From assembly GCA_025928545.1 (NCBI GenBank), contig JAICJH010000023.1:1-64000 (forward strand): DNA of 64,000 nt. The letters are read 5' to 3'. This DNA comes from Bryobacteraceae bacterium (lineage in GTDB: Bacteria > Acidobacteriota > Terriglobia > Bryobacterales > Bryobacteraceae). The translations under genes were made by a program, and so were the position numbers. Under the pieces are notes generated by a model, which had not been told where the DNA came from, did no database searches, and saw nothing but the letters and a program-made list of their open reading frames with translations. Below, piece after piece: positions 18,777 to 27,546 of this stretch (positions within the stretch are counted from its first letter, which is position 1; every line of letters begins with the position of its first letter).

Positions 18777-19511
18777 TCAGTTTTCAGTTGGCAAGCGGTT
18801 GCAGTGATCGATCACCAGCATTTCGAGCGTGACTTTCTGCGGCTCCAGTCTGAGTCCGAGCTGCTCCTGAATCGCCGTGAAAATTGAGGGGAGGGGGCTG
18901 TTGGTGTCTCCTTCCCGCGCAAATTTCAGGTCAATATCGTACTTTCCTTCGATCCCCGTCTTGTCGGTCACGGACGTGCCAAGCGGCCGGCCCAGCAGGG
19001 AGGCGATCTGGAGAGTGTCGACCCCGCGGCCAATGAGCCGGCCCGGAAGTATGGCCGACTGCCCCGCCGATGGCTGCTCTGTGCGCAGCTTTGACCCGCT
19101 TTTCGCAACCATCAGGGCATAACCTGATACGACTTTCGTTTCTCTGTGGATCACCAGCCCGAACCGTTCTGCCAGCAACGATACCAGCATCGCCTTCAAT
19201 CTGTCGTCGGTGAGAAGCCCGCTTTCCGGCTTTGCAGAAATGTCGTATTGTTCGGAGCCGAGCAAGTCCTCGCCGGAGACTTGTTTCTCGTCGACCGCGT
19301 ACGCCATCTGAACCAGGATTCGGAGCGGAACGTTCGTTGCCGTAAAAGTCGTTCCGCCGGCACCATTCCAGGATGCCTGCCCGGCGCGTTCGGGGGGAAC
19401 CATTTTTACCGAAGCCACCTCAAATTTCTCCGATGCAACCGTTTGTGCCGTGCAAAAATTCACGGCAATCAGCGCCATCGAAAATATCCCTGCAAACTCC
19501 CTCGAAGCCAT
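18777..19511 (-). CDS. TIGR03435 family soil-associated exported protein
   Basis: A 244-aa protein of the TIGR03435 family, known mainly from Solibacter and relatives and of unknown function. It has a signal peptide (FSMALIAVNFCTAQT), then KFEVASVKM, the PLRILVQMAYAVDEKQVSG segment, LLAERFGLVIHRETKVVSGYALMVAKSGSKL, and DKTGIEGKYDIDLKF, ending in LVIDHCNRLPTEN. All family blocks are present and in order, unlike the broken paralog at 23334-24211. GGAGGG lies just before the ATG. It supports the Acidobacteria assignment. Confidence 0.9.
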   Translation of the reverse strand: MASREFAGIFSMALIAVNFCTAQTVASEKFEVASVKMVPPERAGQASWNGAGGTTFTATNVPLRILVQMAYAVDEKQVSGEDLLGSEQYDISAKPESGLLTDDRLKAMLVSLLAERFGLVIHRETKVVSGYALMVAKSGSKLRTEQPSAGQSAILPGRLIGRGVDTLQIASLLGRPLGTSVTDKTGIEGKYDIDLKFAREGDTNSPLPSIFTAIQEQLGLRLEPQKVTLEMLVIDHCNRLPTEN

Positions 19512-19582
19512 CCGCCCTCCAATCCGAAATCAGAATATCAAAATTCCCTGACCCCCAATGTCATAATCGAAGAACCCGACAG

Positions 19583-20488
19583 ATGCCCATTCGCAGTATG
19601 ACCGGCTTCGCCCGTGTCTCACGCTCGTTGCCATCGGGCGAACTCACGCTCACCATCAAGACCGTAAATCACCGCGGGCTCGACCTTCATTTCCACATGC
19701 CTTCGGATTTCGATTCGGTGGAACCGGCTCTTCGCTCGGCAATCCGGAAACGCATTGTCAGAGGTCACGCCCAGGTTCAGGTTTCTTTCAAACGCATCGC
19801 CGACGCAAATGGTGACGGCAGCGTAGCCATTAACGAAGCAGCCCTCGGCGCCTGGCTCGATGCCTTTCGCGCTGCTGCGGAAAAATACGGCCTCGATTCC
19901 AAACCCGATCTCAACCAGGCGCTCCGGATGCCCGGCATGATCGAATCGAGTGGCACTCCGCCGCTCCCTGACGAAACTCTGGAACCTGAAATCCTTGCCG
20001 CTGTCGCCGAAGCCCTCGATGAACTCGATCAGTTCCGTCTTCGCGAAGGCGCCGCGATTGACGCCGAACTTCGCGCACGCATCGCCTCCATCCATGAAAT
20101 TGTCGGCAAAATGGAAGAGATCCGTTCCCGCGCTCTCCCTTATTTCCACAAGCGGCTGAGCGACCGACTCTCCGAGCTTCTCAACGGAGCACACATCGAA
20201 CCCGCCCGCCTGGCACAGGAAGCCGCGCTGATGGCCGAACGCAGCGACATCAGCGAAGAGCTCGTCCGCCTGAAAACTCATGCCGACCAGACCGGCGTTC
20301 TGATCTCCGCCGAAGGCGAAACCGGCAAGAAACTCGACTTCCTGCTTCAGGAAATGAACCGCGAATCGAACACTATTCTCTCGAAAACCGGTGGCTTGGG
20401 CGATCAGGGGCTGGCCCTCACCGACCTCGGCCTGGCGGCCAAAGCCGAGATCGACCGCATCCGTGAGCAGTCCCTTAATATCGAATGA
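19583..20488 (+). CDS. yicC: YicC family endoribonuclease-like protein
   Basis: A 301-aa YicC/YloC protein. Both family blocks are clear: IRSMTGFARVSRSLPSGELT with VKTVNHRGLDLHFHMP-type sequence at the N-terminus and the C-terminal KKLDFLLQEMNRESNTILSK. Members have endoribonuclease activity. The start at 19583 is the one that matches the family N-terminus; a longer frame upstream is antisense to the TIGR03435 signal peptide. Its TGA overlaps the gmk ATG by four bases (ATGA). The yicC-gmk-rpoZ-coaBC order is widely conserved. Confidence 0.94.
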   Translation: MPIRSMTGFARVSRSLPSGELTLTIKTVNHRGLDLHFHMPSDFDSVEPALRSAIRKRIVRGHAQVQVSFKRIADANGDGSVAINEAALGAWLDAFRAAAEKYGLDSKPDLNQALRMPGMIESSGTPPLPDETLEPEILAAVAEALDELDQFRLREGAAIDAELRARIASIHEIVGKMEEIRSRALPYFHKRLSDRLSELLNGAHIEPARLAQEAALMAERSDISEELVRLKTHADQTGVLISAEGETGKKLDFLLQEMNRESNTILSKTGGLGDQGLALTDLGLAAKAEIDRIREQSLNIE

Positions 20489-21105
20489 CCACCGTTTTCA
20501 TCATTTCAGCGCCGTCGGGTTCGGGAAAATCCACCCTCGTCAAGCGCCTTCTGGCGGAAGTAGACGGGCTCAGTTTCTCAGTCTCCTGTACCACGCGCGC
20601 TCCCCGCGGGCAGGAAAAACCCGGCCAAGCCTATGATTTCATTGACCGACTTGAGTTCGAACGGCGAATTTTCGCGGGCGAATTCCTGGAACATGCCGAA
20701 GTTTTCGGCAATTATTACGGTACCCACCGGTCGGCGCTTGAAGAGGCGAAGGCCAGCGGCAAAGATCTGGTACTCGACATTGACGTACAGGGTGCGGCAC
20801 AATTAAAGGAGCGTATCCCCGACGCCGTTACTATCTTCGTCCTTGCCCCGTCACGCGCGATTCTGGAGCAGCGGCTTCGAGCCCGCAGCCAGGACGCCGA
20901 TGAGGTGATTCGGAGGCGGTTGGCGAAAGCGGCGGGGGAGATTCGGAATTACAGCCTGTACGATTACGTGCTGGTGAATGAGGATCTGGAACCGGCTGTG
21001 GAGTCGCTCAAAGCGATCGTGCGCGCGGAACGCGTGCGAAGGATCCGCGTCGAAGAAAAGATCCGGCCCATTTTGGCGACGTTCGGACAGGAAAGAGGAG
21101 TTTAA
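20485..21105 (+). CDS. gmk: Guanylate kinase
   Basis: Phosphorylates GMP to GDP with ATP; 206 aa, normal length. The P-loop SAPSGSGKSTLVKRLL is at residues 8-23. The GMP-binding part has SVSCTTRAPRGQEKPGQAYDF, and LVLDIDVQGAAQLK carries the Walker B-like acid. The lid has RRRLAKAAGEI. Translationally coupled to yicC by a 4-nt overlap and followed after 3 nt by rpoZ. Confidence 0.97.
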   Translation: MTTVFIISAPSGSGKSTLVKRLLAEVDGLSFSVSCTTRAPRGQEKPGQAYDFIDRLEFERRIFAGEFLEHAEVFGNYYGTHRSALEEAKASGKDLVLDIDVQGAAQLKERIPDAVTIFVLAPSRAILEQRLRARSQDADEVIRRRLAKAAGEIRNYSLYDYVLVNEDLEPAVESLKAIVRAERVRRIRVEEKIRPILATFGQERGV

Positions 21106-21108
21106 AAT

Positions 21109-21363
21109 ATGAGCGAAACACCCGTACGAAATAACGCACACTGCACCTTGCCGGACGATGAGGATCAAAGCACCTACCGGTTCATCATCGTCGCCGCCAA
21201 GCGCGCCCGCCAGTTGCAGGGCGGTCAGCGTCCCGTGCTGCCCACGTCTTCGAAAAAATCGACCGTCATCGCGATGGAAGAAGCCCGCCGCGGTCTGGTG
21301 AAGTACGAATTGCCCATCGATCCGCTGGCGATTCCCGAAATTCTGGACGAAGCGGCAATCTAA
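21109..21363 (+). CDS. rpoZ: RNA polymerase omega subunit
   Basis: Small RNA polymerase subunit of 84 aa that helps assemble beta'. The conserved core is YRFIIVAAKRARQLQGG, followed by KKSTVIAMEEARRGLVKYEL; both match omega proteins. AGAGGAG 11 nt ahead of the ATG serves as SD. Third gene of the yicC-gmk-rpoZ run. A small hairpin follows the stop. Confidence 0.92.
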   Translation: MSETPVRNNAHCTLPDDEDQSTYRFIIVAAKRARQLQGGQRPVLPTSSKKSTVIAMEEARRGLVKYELPIDPLAIPEILDEAAI

Positions 21364-21369
21364 GTGGCA

Positions 21370-21391
21370 ACGCAGGGATTTTTGCCTGCGT
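21370..21391 (+). other. Small hairpin between rpoZ and coaBC
   Basis: ACGCAGG (21370-21376) pairs with CCTGCGT (21385-21391) around an 8-nt loop. No T-run follows, so it is at best a weak terminator or processing site within the operon. Confidence 0.35.
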
Positions 21392-21408
21392 CCTTCTGAG
21401 GGTTCGCT

Positions 21409-22605
21409 ATGAGGATTATCCTTGGTGTGACGGGCGGGATCGCGGCATATAAGGCCGCCGATCTCGCCCGTTTGCTGATTCGCGACGGCCATGAAGTTCA
21501 GGCGGTTCTCACGCCTTCAGCCGAAGAGTTCGTAAGGCCCGTTACTTTCGCGGCCCTGACTGGCAGGAAGGTTCTGACGAGTCTGTTCGAACCGTCCGCC
21601 GCCATCGAACATATCGACGTTGCGCAATCGAACGATCTGCTCCTCGTAGCTCCCGCCACAGCCGACATCCTGGCCGAGTTCGCTCACGGCCTCGCCGGCG
21701 GCTTTCTCTCTACCCTCTATCTCGCGTTTCGCGGCCCCGTGATACTGGCGCCTGCCATGAACACCAATATGTGGGAACACGAAGCGACGCGGACGAATTT
21801 GGAAACGCTGCGCAAGCGCGGGCATGTGATCGTCGAGCCCGCGGTTGGTATGTTGGCCTGCGGAACCTTTGGTGCCGGACGCCTGGCGGAAAACGACGCT
21901 ATTCTCGAAGCCGTGCGCCGCACTATAGATCCGGCTGTTCGCGATCTTGAAGGTGAAACCATCCTGATCACCGCAGGCCCCACGCAGGAACCTATCGACC
22001 CGGTGCGCTTCATCTCGAATCGCTCCAGCGGCAAAATGGGCTACGCTCTCGCTCAGGCCGCGCTCGACAGAGGCGCGAAAGTGATCCTCGTGAGTGGTCC
22101 GGTTTCGCTCGATCCACCTCGCGGCGCCGAAACTATTCACGTTCGCACTGCTTCCGAAATGCGTGGCGCTGTACTGTCCCATCTGAAGCCGGCAACGGTT
22201 GTCGTCAAATGCGCGGCCGTGGCCGACTTTCGTCCGGCTGCTCCCGCGAAACAAAAAATCAAAAAGCAGGGCAAGCCTGTTTCGCTGGAACTGGAACCGG
22301 TCGGAGATATTCTCGCCGAACTGGGGCGGATTCGCGGGGATCGTCTTCTGGTCGGCTTCGCGGCGGAAACGAACGACGTGCTCGAATACGCGCAGTGGAA
22401 GCTGAACGAGAAGAATTGCGACATGGTTGTGGCAAACCGTGTGGGCGTCGAAGGCTCGGGTTTTGAATCGGACACCAATGAGATTCTCATGGTGATGCGG
22501 GGCGGGGAGGTCGTGGAAGTCCCGCGCGCTCCCAAACGCGAGATTGCGGATCGGATCCTCGGCCAGATCATTCGGCTGCGGCAGACGGCTGGAGTTGCGC
22601 GTTGA
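21409..22605 (+). CDS. coaBC: Bifunctional phosphopantothenoylcysteine decarboxylase/synthetase
   Basis: Two steps of coenzyme A synthesis in one 398-aa protein. The N-terminal CoaC half is a flavoprotein with the active-site His (EHIDVAQ), Asn (PAMNTNMW) and Cys (GMLACGTFGAGR). The C-terminal CoaB half starts at ILITAGPTQEPIDPVRFISN and has NRSSGKMGYALA and the Lys/Ala segment CAAVADFRPA. Length and layout are normal. GAGGG 6 nt before the ATG is the SD. The stop overlaps the next gene's TTG start. Confidence 0.97.
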   Translation: MRIILGVTGGIAAYKAADLARLLIRDGHEVQAVLTPSAEEFVRPVTFAALTGRKVLTSLFEPSAAIEHIDVAQSNDLLLVAPATADILAEFAHGLAGGFLSTLYLAFRGPVILAPAMNTNMWEHEATRTNLETLRKRGHVIVEPAVGMLACGTFGAGRLAENDAILEAVRRTIDPAVRDLEGETILITAGPTQEPIDPVRFISNRSSGKMGYALAQAALDRGAKVILVSGPVSLDPPRGAETIHVRTASEMRGAVLSHLKPATVVVKCAAVADFRPAAPAKQKIKKQGKPVSLELEPVGDILAELGRIRGDRLLVGFAAETNDVLEYAQWKLNEKNCDMVVANRVGVEGSGFESDTNEILMVMRGGEVVEVPRAPKREIADRILGQIIRLRQTAGVAR

Positions 22606-23327
22606 GTCCGGAAGAGCTTCGCAGGAAAATCGAGTACTTCAAGGATCTCGGCGTCAAAGAGCTCTATCGCCGCGAAGCTGTGGCTGTTGCGCCGGCGGCT
22701 GAAGCTGTAGCGGCAACTGTCGCGCCGGTGGAACTGCCCAGCCTTGCACCGGCAGGCGATACGCTGATACAGATCGGCCAGGACATCGGCGAATGCACGC
22801 GCTGTGGCCTGCACAAGGGCCGCAACAAAATCGTCTTCGGCGATGGCAATCCCGAAGCGCAACTGGTGTTTGTCGGCGAAGGCCCCGGCGCCGATGAAGA
22901 CGCGCAGGGCATTCCTTTTGTCGGTCGCGCCGGTCAGTTGCTCACTCAGATGATCGAAGGCACCGCGAAAAAAGAAGGCATCCCGCTCACGCGTGCCGAT
23001 GTCTATATCTGCAACGTAGTGAAGTGCCGCCCGCCGGAGAACCGCACTCCGGAGCCTGATGAAATGCAGATTTGCGGACAATTCCTCTTTCGCCAGTTAC
23101 AGGTCATCCGCCCGAAGGCTATTTGCGCGCTGGGTTCCACGGCTGCGAAAGCACTCCTGGGTGGCAGGGATGGTGTCACGAAGCTGCGCGGCAAATGGCA
23201 CAAGTGGAACGATATTCCCCTCATCGTGACTTACCATCCGTCATACCTGCTGCGGGCGTATAACGTGGAAGCCAAGCGCGAAGCCTGGGAAGATTTGAAA
23301 AAAGCACTCCACTTCGTCTACGATTAA
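22602..23327 (+). CDS. Uracil-DNA glycosylase, family 4 type (Fe-S)
   Basis: DNA repair enzyme that removes uracil, 241 aa. Motif A is [20 protein letters not shown] and motif B is HPSYLLR. Cys of [10 protein letters not shown] plus Cys residues in [12 protein letters not shown] and DEMQICGQF supply the 4Fe-4S ligands. An Ala/Val-rich linker occupies about residues 26-50. The start codon is TTG at 22602, overlapping the coaBC stop as TTGA; no better start exists downstream before the conserved part. Confidence 0.93.
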   Translation: MSPEELRRKIEYFKDLGVKELYRREAVAVAPAAEAVAATVAPVELPSLAPAGDTLIQIGQDIGECTRCGLHKGRNKIVFGDGNPEAQLVFVGEGPGADEDAQGIPFVGRAGQLLTQMIEGTAKKEGIPLTRADVYICNVVKCRPPENRTPEPDEMQICGQFLFRQLQVIRPKAICALGSTAAKALLGGRDGVTKLRGKWHKWNDIPLIVTYHPSYLLRAYNVEAKREAWEDLKKALHFVYD

Positions 23328-23333
23328 GGCGGG

Positions 23334-24211
23334 TTAGTTCTCGGTAGGCGTCTTGTCGATCCGGTCGACTACCAGCCGTTCCACCGGCGCGATAACCTTC
23401 TCAAGCTTCAGCCCGATCTTTTCCAAATCCGAAACATCCATACTGCAAACATCGCCCGAGCATGTTTTCTCCAGCACGAAATTCCACCCACCGCCAATGC
23501 CGGTTCTGTCGACAACCGGCAAACCCGGACATGTGCCCGTCCCGCCGCAAGGCACACTCAGCCGGAGCGCCAGTTGTCGCATGGTCGTTCTGAAGTATTC
23601 AACGCGATCTGTGCCGTCAGAGTCATCTGCCGGGCGTACCGAATCCATCCGCCATCGTCCATACGGTCCGCCGACTGATAACAGCGTCATGGACCTATCG
23701 CCGTGCACAAGGCCATTGGTGTAGCAACGCTGACTGCCGCTGAAGGACCGATCGTCTATCCACTCGGTGCACGCGGCCAAGTCCATAGTGCGCGGAGCAT
23801 TCAGTTTAGGGCTGCCCTTTCCCTTCACCAGGGCGTATGCGGGTTTCTGTCGGCGGTATGGGCTGTCAGATGGAACCTCTCCTCCAGCAGCGCCTTCAGC
23901 ATTTGCGGCAATCGTTCCTTGCCCGCTCCTTCCGGCATTTCCGCGTGGATCACGACCCGCGCCTGAGCTGTCCACTCCGGCGCCTCTACCTCATGCATCT
24001 GCTTCCCATAAGCCGTGGCGATAACGGCTTTCAGCGTGAGACCGTCGATGTTCACGCGCGACCCCGAGAATGTTACCGCGGGGCCTGTGCTGCCTTCGTC
24101 CATCATCTGATCCAGAGTTCCGGTCATCCGTACTGAAGCGACTTCGAACTTCTGAGCGCTCAGGATTCCCGCAAGGAAAACGCCGAGACAAACCACTTTC
24201 CGATTAGCCAT
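23334..24211 (-). pseudogene. TIGR03435 family protein, frameshifted
   Basis: Second TIGR03435 paralog. From ATG 24211 the frame gives a signal peptide (VVCLGVFLAGILSAQ), KFEVASVRM and ALLEERFHLTAHTADR, then runs to a stop at 23825. The family sequence continues in the -1 frame as KPAYALVKGKGSPKL down to DRIDKTPTEN and the stop at 23334. The join is at an A-run (TTT at 23844-23846 on the plus strand), where loss of one base would explain the shift. The two halves together cover a normal-length protein. Real decay and a homopolymer error are both possible. Confidence 0.8.
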
Positions 24212-24233
24212 AACGCCACCAGCTTATCGGAAA

Positions 24234-25781
24234 TCAGTCTTCCTGCCAGATATCGCTCGGTAGCTTTACCTCAGGCCGCGCCGCATGAAATGCCGCCAGC
24301 GCATCGGGCGTCACCGCGGTCTTGTCCACGTCGAGATAACGGAGCGCCTGGAAACCGCGAATCCGCTCGAGCCCGGCATTCGTAATCGCAGTCTCCCAAA
24401 GCACCAACTCCCGGAGTTTCGGTAATTGCGCCAGAGCCTCCAGTACTGCGTCGGTCACGGCGGTACCTCCCAGGTGCAGCACCTCCATTTGGGGCAACCG
24501 CCAGATATTACTCACCCCAGCGTCCGTCACGCTCGTCAGTCCGAAATTGAGATTCCGCATATCCGGCGTATGCAGCAGCAGGGCATGATCCGAATCCGCA
24601 ACCGCCGTTGCATAAAGACTCAGTTCGCGCAGTGCAGTCATATTGTGAATCGCACGCAGGCCTGCACCCGTGACGCGCGTAAAGCTCAGATCCAGCCGCT
24701 GTAGCCAGACGCTCCCCTCCAGCCGCGCCATCCCGACGTCGTCGAACTCCGTCTCATCCAGCACCAGCACGCGCAACTCGTGCAGGGAAGGGAAGCCATC
24801 GAACACATGCCCCGTGATCTCCGTGCGCCCCAACCTGATCTCCTCCAGCCGTGTGAACCGCGCCAGCGGACGCAGCGTCTCGTCATTCATTGGCACGAAA
24901 TCCGGCCACTCGTCGATCAGTCCATTGATATCGTCCGGATCCAGCCTTGCCAGCGGTGAGAGGTCCTTGCAGTCCGCCGCGAGCCTCAGGATCACGGTTT
25001 TGCCAAACGGAGCCGTCACCGTTCCACGCGCGGCGCCCAGCAGCGCCGGAGCGGCATCGATATCAAATTCCCCGCGAATCGTTAGTTGCCCCATGGACCG
25101 GTCCGCCGGAAACACCAGACGGCGTGAAGAAACCGCGGCCAGTTCGCTCAGCGCCCGCGCAATCAGACTACCGGATGCCAACGTCGCGCGTGCGGGCCGG
25201 GACCATTGCGTGGCCTGCATCTTCTCCTCAACCGTGAGCCCCGCGATACGCTGCGCCAGTTCAGCCAGCAAATCGTGCTGTTGCCGTCCGGCATAACTGA
25301 CCCGTTCGCGCAATTCCGCCAGTGGCGTGTGGATCAGCTGTTGCTGCTGCGCCAACACATCCCCGGTCTCGGTCAACGCGCCCTGCAGGATTTCCAGGCG
25401 TTGCAGATCGCCCTCCGCATGCGCCAGGTTCACCTCGGTCATCAGCTGCTCGCATAGCTCGCGATGAGCCTGATCAATCGCGAGATCCGGATGGTAATTG
25501 CGGGCTAATTCGCGGTGCAGTTGTTTAAAGCGTTGTGGATCGCCCTGCGGCCGTGCCGCAGCGGCAGCACATGCCTCTGCCGAAACGCGCGCCTGCTCCC
25601 GCGCGGCAAGCGATTCCCGATGCGCAGCCGGATAAAAGCGAGCCCGCAGCTTAGCCGCCTGAGCCCGCGCCTCATCCAGTTCCACATAGCGAGGCGCGAC
25701 AGTTCGAAGAAATCGCCGCTCCAGATTGTGCAGCGAGACGCGCAACAACGCCAGTTCAAGATGCCCGACCGAGGAATTCAT
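24234..25781 (-). CDS. Leucine-rich repeat protein with J-domain-like helix
   Basis: A 515-aa protein without signal peptide or membrane segment. Residues 15-90 are helical and Arg/Ala-rich. Residues 85-125 resemble the end of a J domain: FKQLHRELARNYHPDLA with an HPD tripeptide and then LMTEVNLAHAEGDLQRL. About residues 310-505 hold bacterial leucine-rich repeats of the LxxLxLxxTxVTDAGL kind. The ATG at 25781 is preferred to TTG 25844; TATTCT lies 9 nt before it. Divergent from the two-TM orphan at 25880. Function unknown; the layout suggests a protein-protein adaptor. Confidence 0.75.
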   Translation of the reverse strand: MNSSVGHLELALLRVSLHNLERRFLRTVAPRYVELDEARAQAAKLRARFYPAAHRESLAAREQARVSAEACAAAAARPQGDPQRFKQLHRELARNYHPDLAIDQAHRELCEQLMTEVNLAHAEGDLQRLEILQGALTETGDVLAQQQQLIHTPLAELRERVSYAGRQQHDLLAELAQRIAGLTVEEKMQATQWSRPARATLASGSLIARALSELAAVSSRRLVFPADRSMGQLTIRGEFDIDAAPALLGAARGTVTAPFGKTVILRLAADCKDLSPLARLDPDDINGLIDEWPDFVPMNDETLRPLARFTRLEEIRLGRTEITGHVFDGFPSLHELRVLVLDETEFDDVGMARLEGSVWLQRLDLSFTRVTGAGLRAIHNMTALRELSLYATAVADSDHALLLHTPDMRNLNFGLTSVTDAGVSNIWRLPQMEVLHLGGTAVTDAVLEALAQLPKLRELVLWETAITNAGLERIRGFQALRYLDVDKTAVTPDALAAFHAARPEVKLPSDIWQED

Positions 25782-25879
25782 CGAGAGGCAAGAATACCAT
25801 GGTGGGCGTTGGGGCAGATCCGTCAGTGAAGTTTCGGCAGCCAATCACAGCCCGAATTCCTGTTATTCTGGATTTTTTG

Positions 25880-27274
25880 ATGCATCCATCCGCGCGAAGA
25901 ACCGCAGATCTCGTGAGCCGGCTGTTGGGCGCTTGTCTGGTGCTTGTCTGCTCGTTCGCCTTTGTGATTGTCGCCCGCCTCGCTGCCCAACCGTCGCTTG
26001 CGAGGTCAGCCCCGGCCCGGCAACAGAAGGCTGCGGATGTACCACCGCCGCAAGACCTAAAAGCGCTTGAGCAAAGGGTCGAAGATCTCAAAAACGAGGC
26101 TGAAAAACTTCGCGAGGAATCAACGAAGCTCCAGGTTGCCCTTGACGTCGCGAGGCATGATGCTGACGATTTCCGGTGGCTGTTGACAGTCGTGGTCGGA
26201 CTCGGAGCCCTGTACAGCCTTTTCCAGGCGATCTATTCTTACCTGAACGTGCAGGAAATGAAAGCCCAGGCACAGAAAACTATCGACGGTGTAGAAACGC
26301 TCAGAAGCAATACTGCGAACGACCTCAAGGCCTTCCAAAAAGATGTCAGGGATGACGCGCAGGAGGATTTCCAGAAGTTCCGGGCGGCATGCGAAATCCA
26401 GTTTCCGATGTTTCTGGGCTTTGAGCGGGCCTTGTCACAGATGTCTACACGTCTGGCCGATCTGGTAAAGCTGTCTCCCGTTGGGGATAGCTTCTATCAA
26501 ATGCTTAGCGATCTGCGTCGCCAGGAGCTCTATTACTATGAAAAAAGCATAGGGTCGTTGCAGTTTTTCGAAGCATCGAGTCCTGAGCAACTGTTCCCCA
26601 TTTTTCGAGGCTTCAGCCGCTTTTATCTGGATAAATACCGGCACGATCGCCTGAACAACCCCGCAACGGCGGATAAGAATGATCTAGCTCGCGCACGATA
26701 TTACCTCTACCGCGCAGAACGTTTGCCCACAGGTGGCATGGATTTCCGGGTCTTGAATGAACGGGGCTATATGGCAGTCCGGGCCGAGGCGAAGCCCGAT
26801 CTGGATGAGGCCCATAGCTGTTTCGAGAAAAGCGCAAAAGTTAAGGACGAACAACAGTGCGCCCACTATAACCTCGCCCGTATCGATCACGTGAAGGCTG
26901 CGTTATTAAAGACCAGCGATCCGCTGGCGGCGGCCCAACTTTTCAGGAGCGCAGTAAATAGACTGCGAACTACGCGGGGTCACTCGAATTGGGAGGATTC
27001 TCCCTCGCCAAGAAAAGCCGCGTCCGTCAATTACAATTTCGCTTGTGGTTTGGCCCAACTTGCCGAATTGGAGCAGGACGTCAATTTGAAGAACGCATTG
27101 CTCCGAGAGAGTTTCGAAGCGCTTGAGAATTCAGTGAAACAGGCACCGGAAGACCGGACTCAATTTGAAAATGACAGGGGAGTTGGAGGGGATTTGCATC
27201 CCCTGATGCATGTGGCACAGTATCGGCCTCAGCTCGACGAATTTGCCGCGGCTATTCGCAAAGCTCAACCCTGA
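25880..27274 (+). CDS. Two-TM coiled-coil/TPR-like protein, unrecognised
   Basis: A 464-aa protein I cannot place in a family. It has a hydrophobic helix at 15-36, a Pro/Ala linker, a coiled coil at about 60-93 (LKALEQRVEDLKNEAEKL), a second membrane helix at 100-122 (WLLTVVVGLGALYSLFQAI) and a large soluble C-terminal part rich in helical pairs with TPR-like features (RARYYLYRAERL, ACGLAQLAELEQD, SFEALENSVKQAPED). ATG 25880 follows TATTCT by 10 nt. Base usage is less GC-biased than in neighbouring genes to my eye. Followed by direct repeats at 27279-27433. Confidence 0.65.
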   Translation: MHPSARRTADLVSRLLGACLVLVCSFAFVIVARLAAQPSLARSAPARQQKAADVPPPQDLKALEQRVEDLKNEAEKLREESTKLQVALDVARHDADDFRWLLTVVVGLGALYSLFQAIYSYLNVQEMKAQAQKTIDGVETLRSNTANDLKAFQKDVRDDAQEDFQKFRAACEIQFPMFLGFERALSQMSTRLADLVKLSPVGDSFYQMLSDLRRQELYYYEKSIGSLQFFEASSPEQLFPIFRGFSRFYLDKYRHDRLNNPATADKNDLARARYYLYRAERLPTGGMDFRVLNERGYMAVRAEAKPDLDEAHSCFEKSAKVKDEQQCAHYNLARIDHVKAALLKTSDPLAAAQLFRSAVNRLRTTRGHSNWEDSPSPRKAASVNYNFACGLAQLAELEQDVNLKNALLRESFEALENSVKQAPEDRTQFENDRGVGGDLHPLMHVAQYRPQLDEFAAAIRKAQP

Positions 27275-27278
27275 ACCG

Positions 27279-27433
27279 CGAGGGCTCAGGACTCCGAGGG
27301 TCAAACGCCAAAAGGATCAATAATACGCATCACACCTCTAGTATACAAGAGGTTCGGTCTCGATTAGTGGTGGCGAGCCGAGGGCTCAGACGCCAAAAGG
27401 ATCAATACGCATCACGCCTCTAGTATACAAGAG
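27279..27433. repeat. Pair of imperfect direct repeats with palindromic core
   Basis: Copy 1 is 27279-27351, copy 2 is 27379-27433. Both start with CGAGGGCTCAG. Both then share ACGCCAAAAGGATCAATA, CGCATCAC and CTCTAGTATACAAGAG; copy 1 has an extra ATA in the middle and a 15-nt insert after the first block. The shared end is a near-palindrome with CTCT/AGAG arms around GTATAC. Only two copies are seen in the window. Not a CRISPR array. Confidence 0.75.
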
Positions 27434-27546
27434 TTCTGGCCTCAATGGGCTCACCCCGCCAAAACGACACTGCAGTCCGTAACACCCGGCAATCCAAACA
27501 CTTAGCCGGCAAATGGATTCGTTTTTTCGAATTGCCTTTCAGACGG

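Noticed and set aside
27279..27433. CRISPR array
   Set aside because: Only two unequal copies, no regular spacers and no cas genes.
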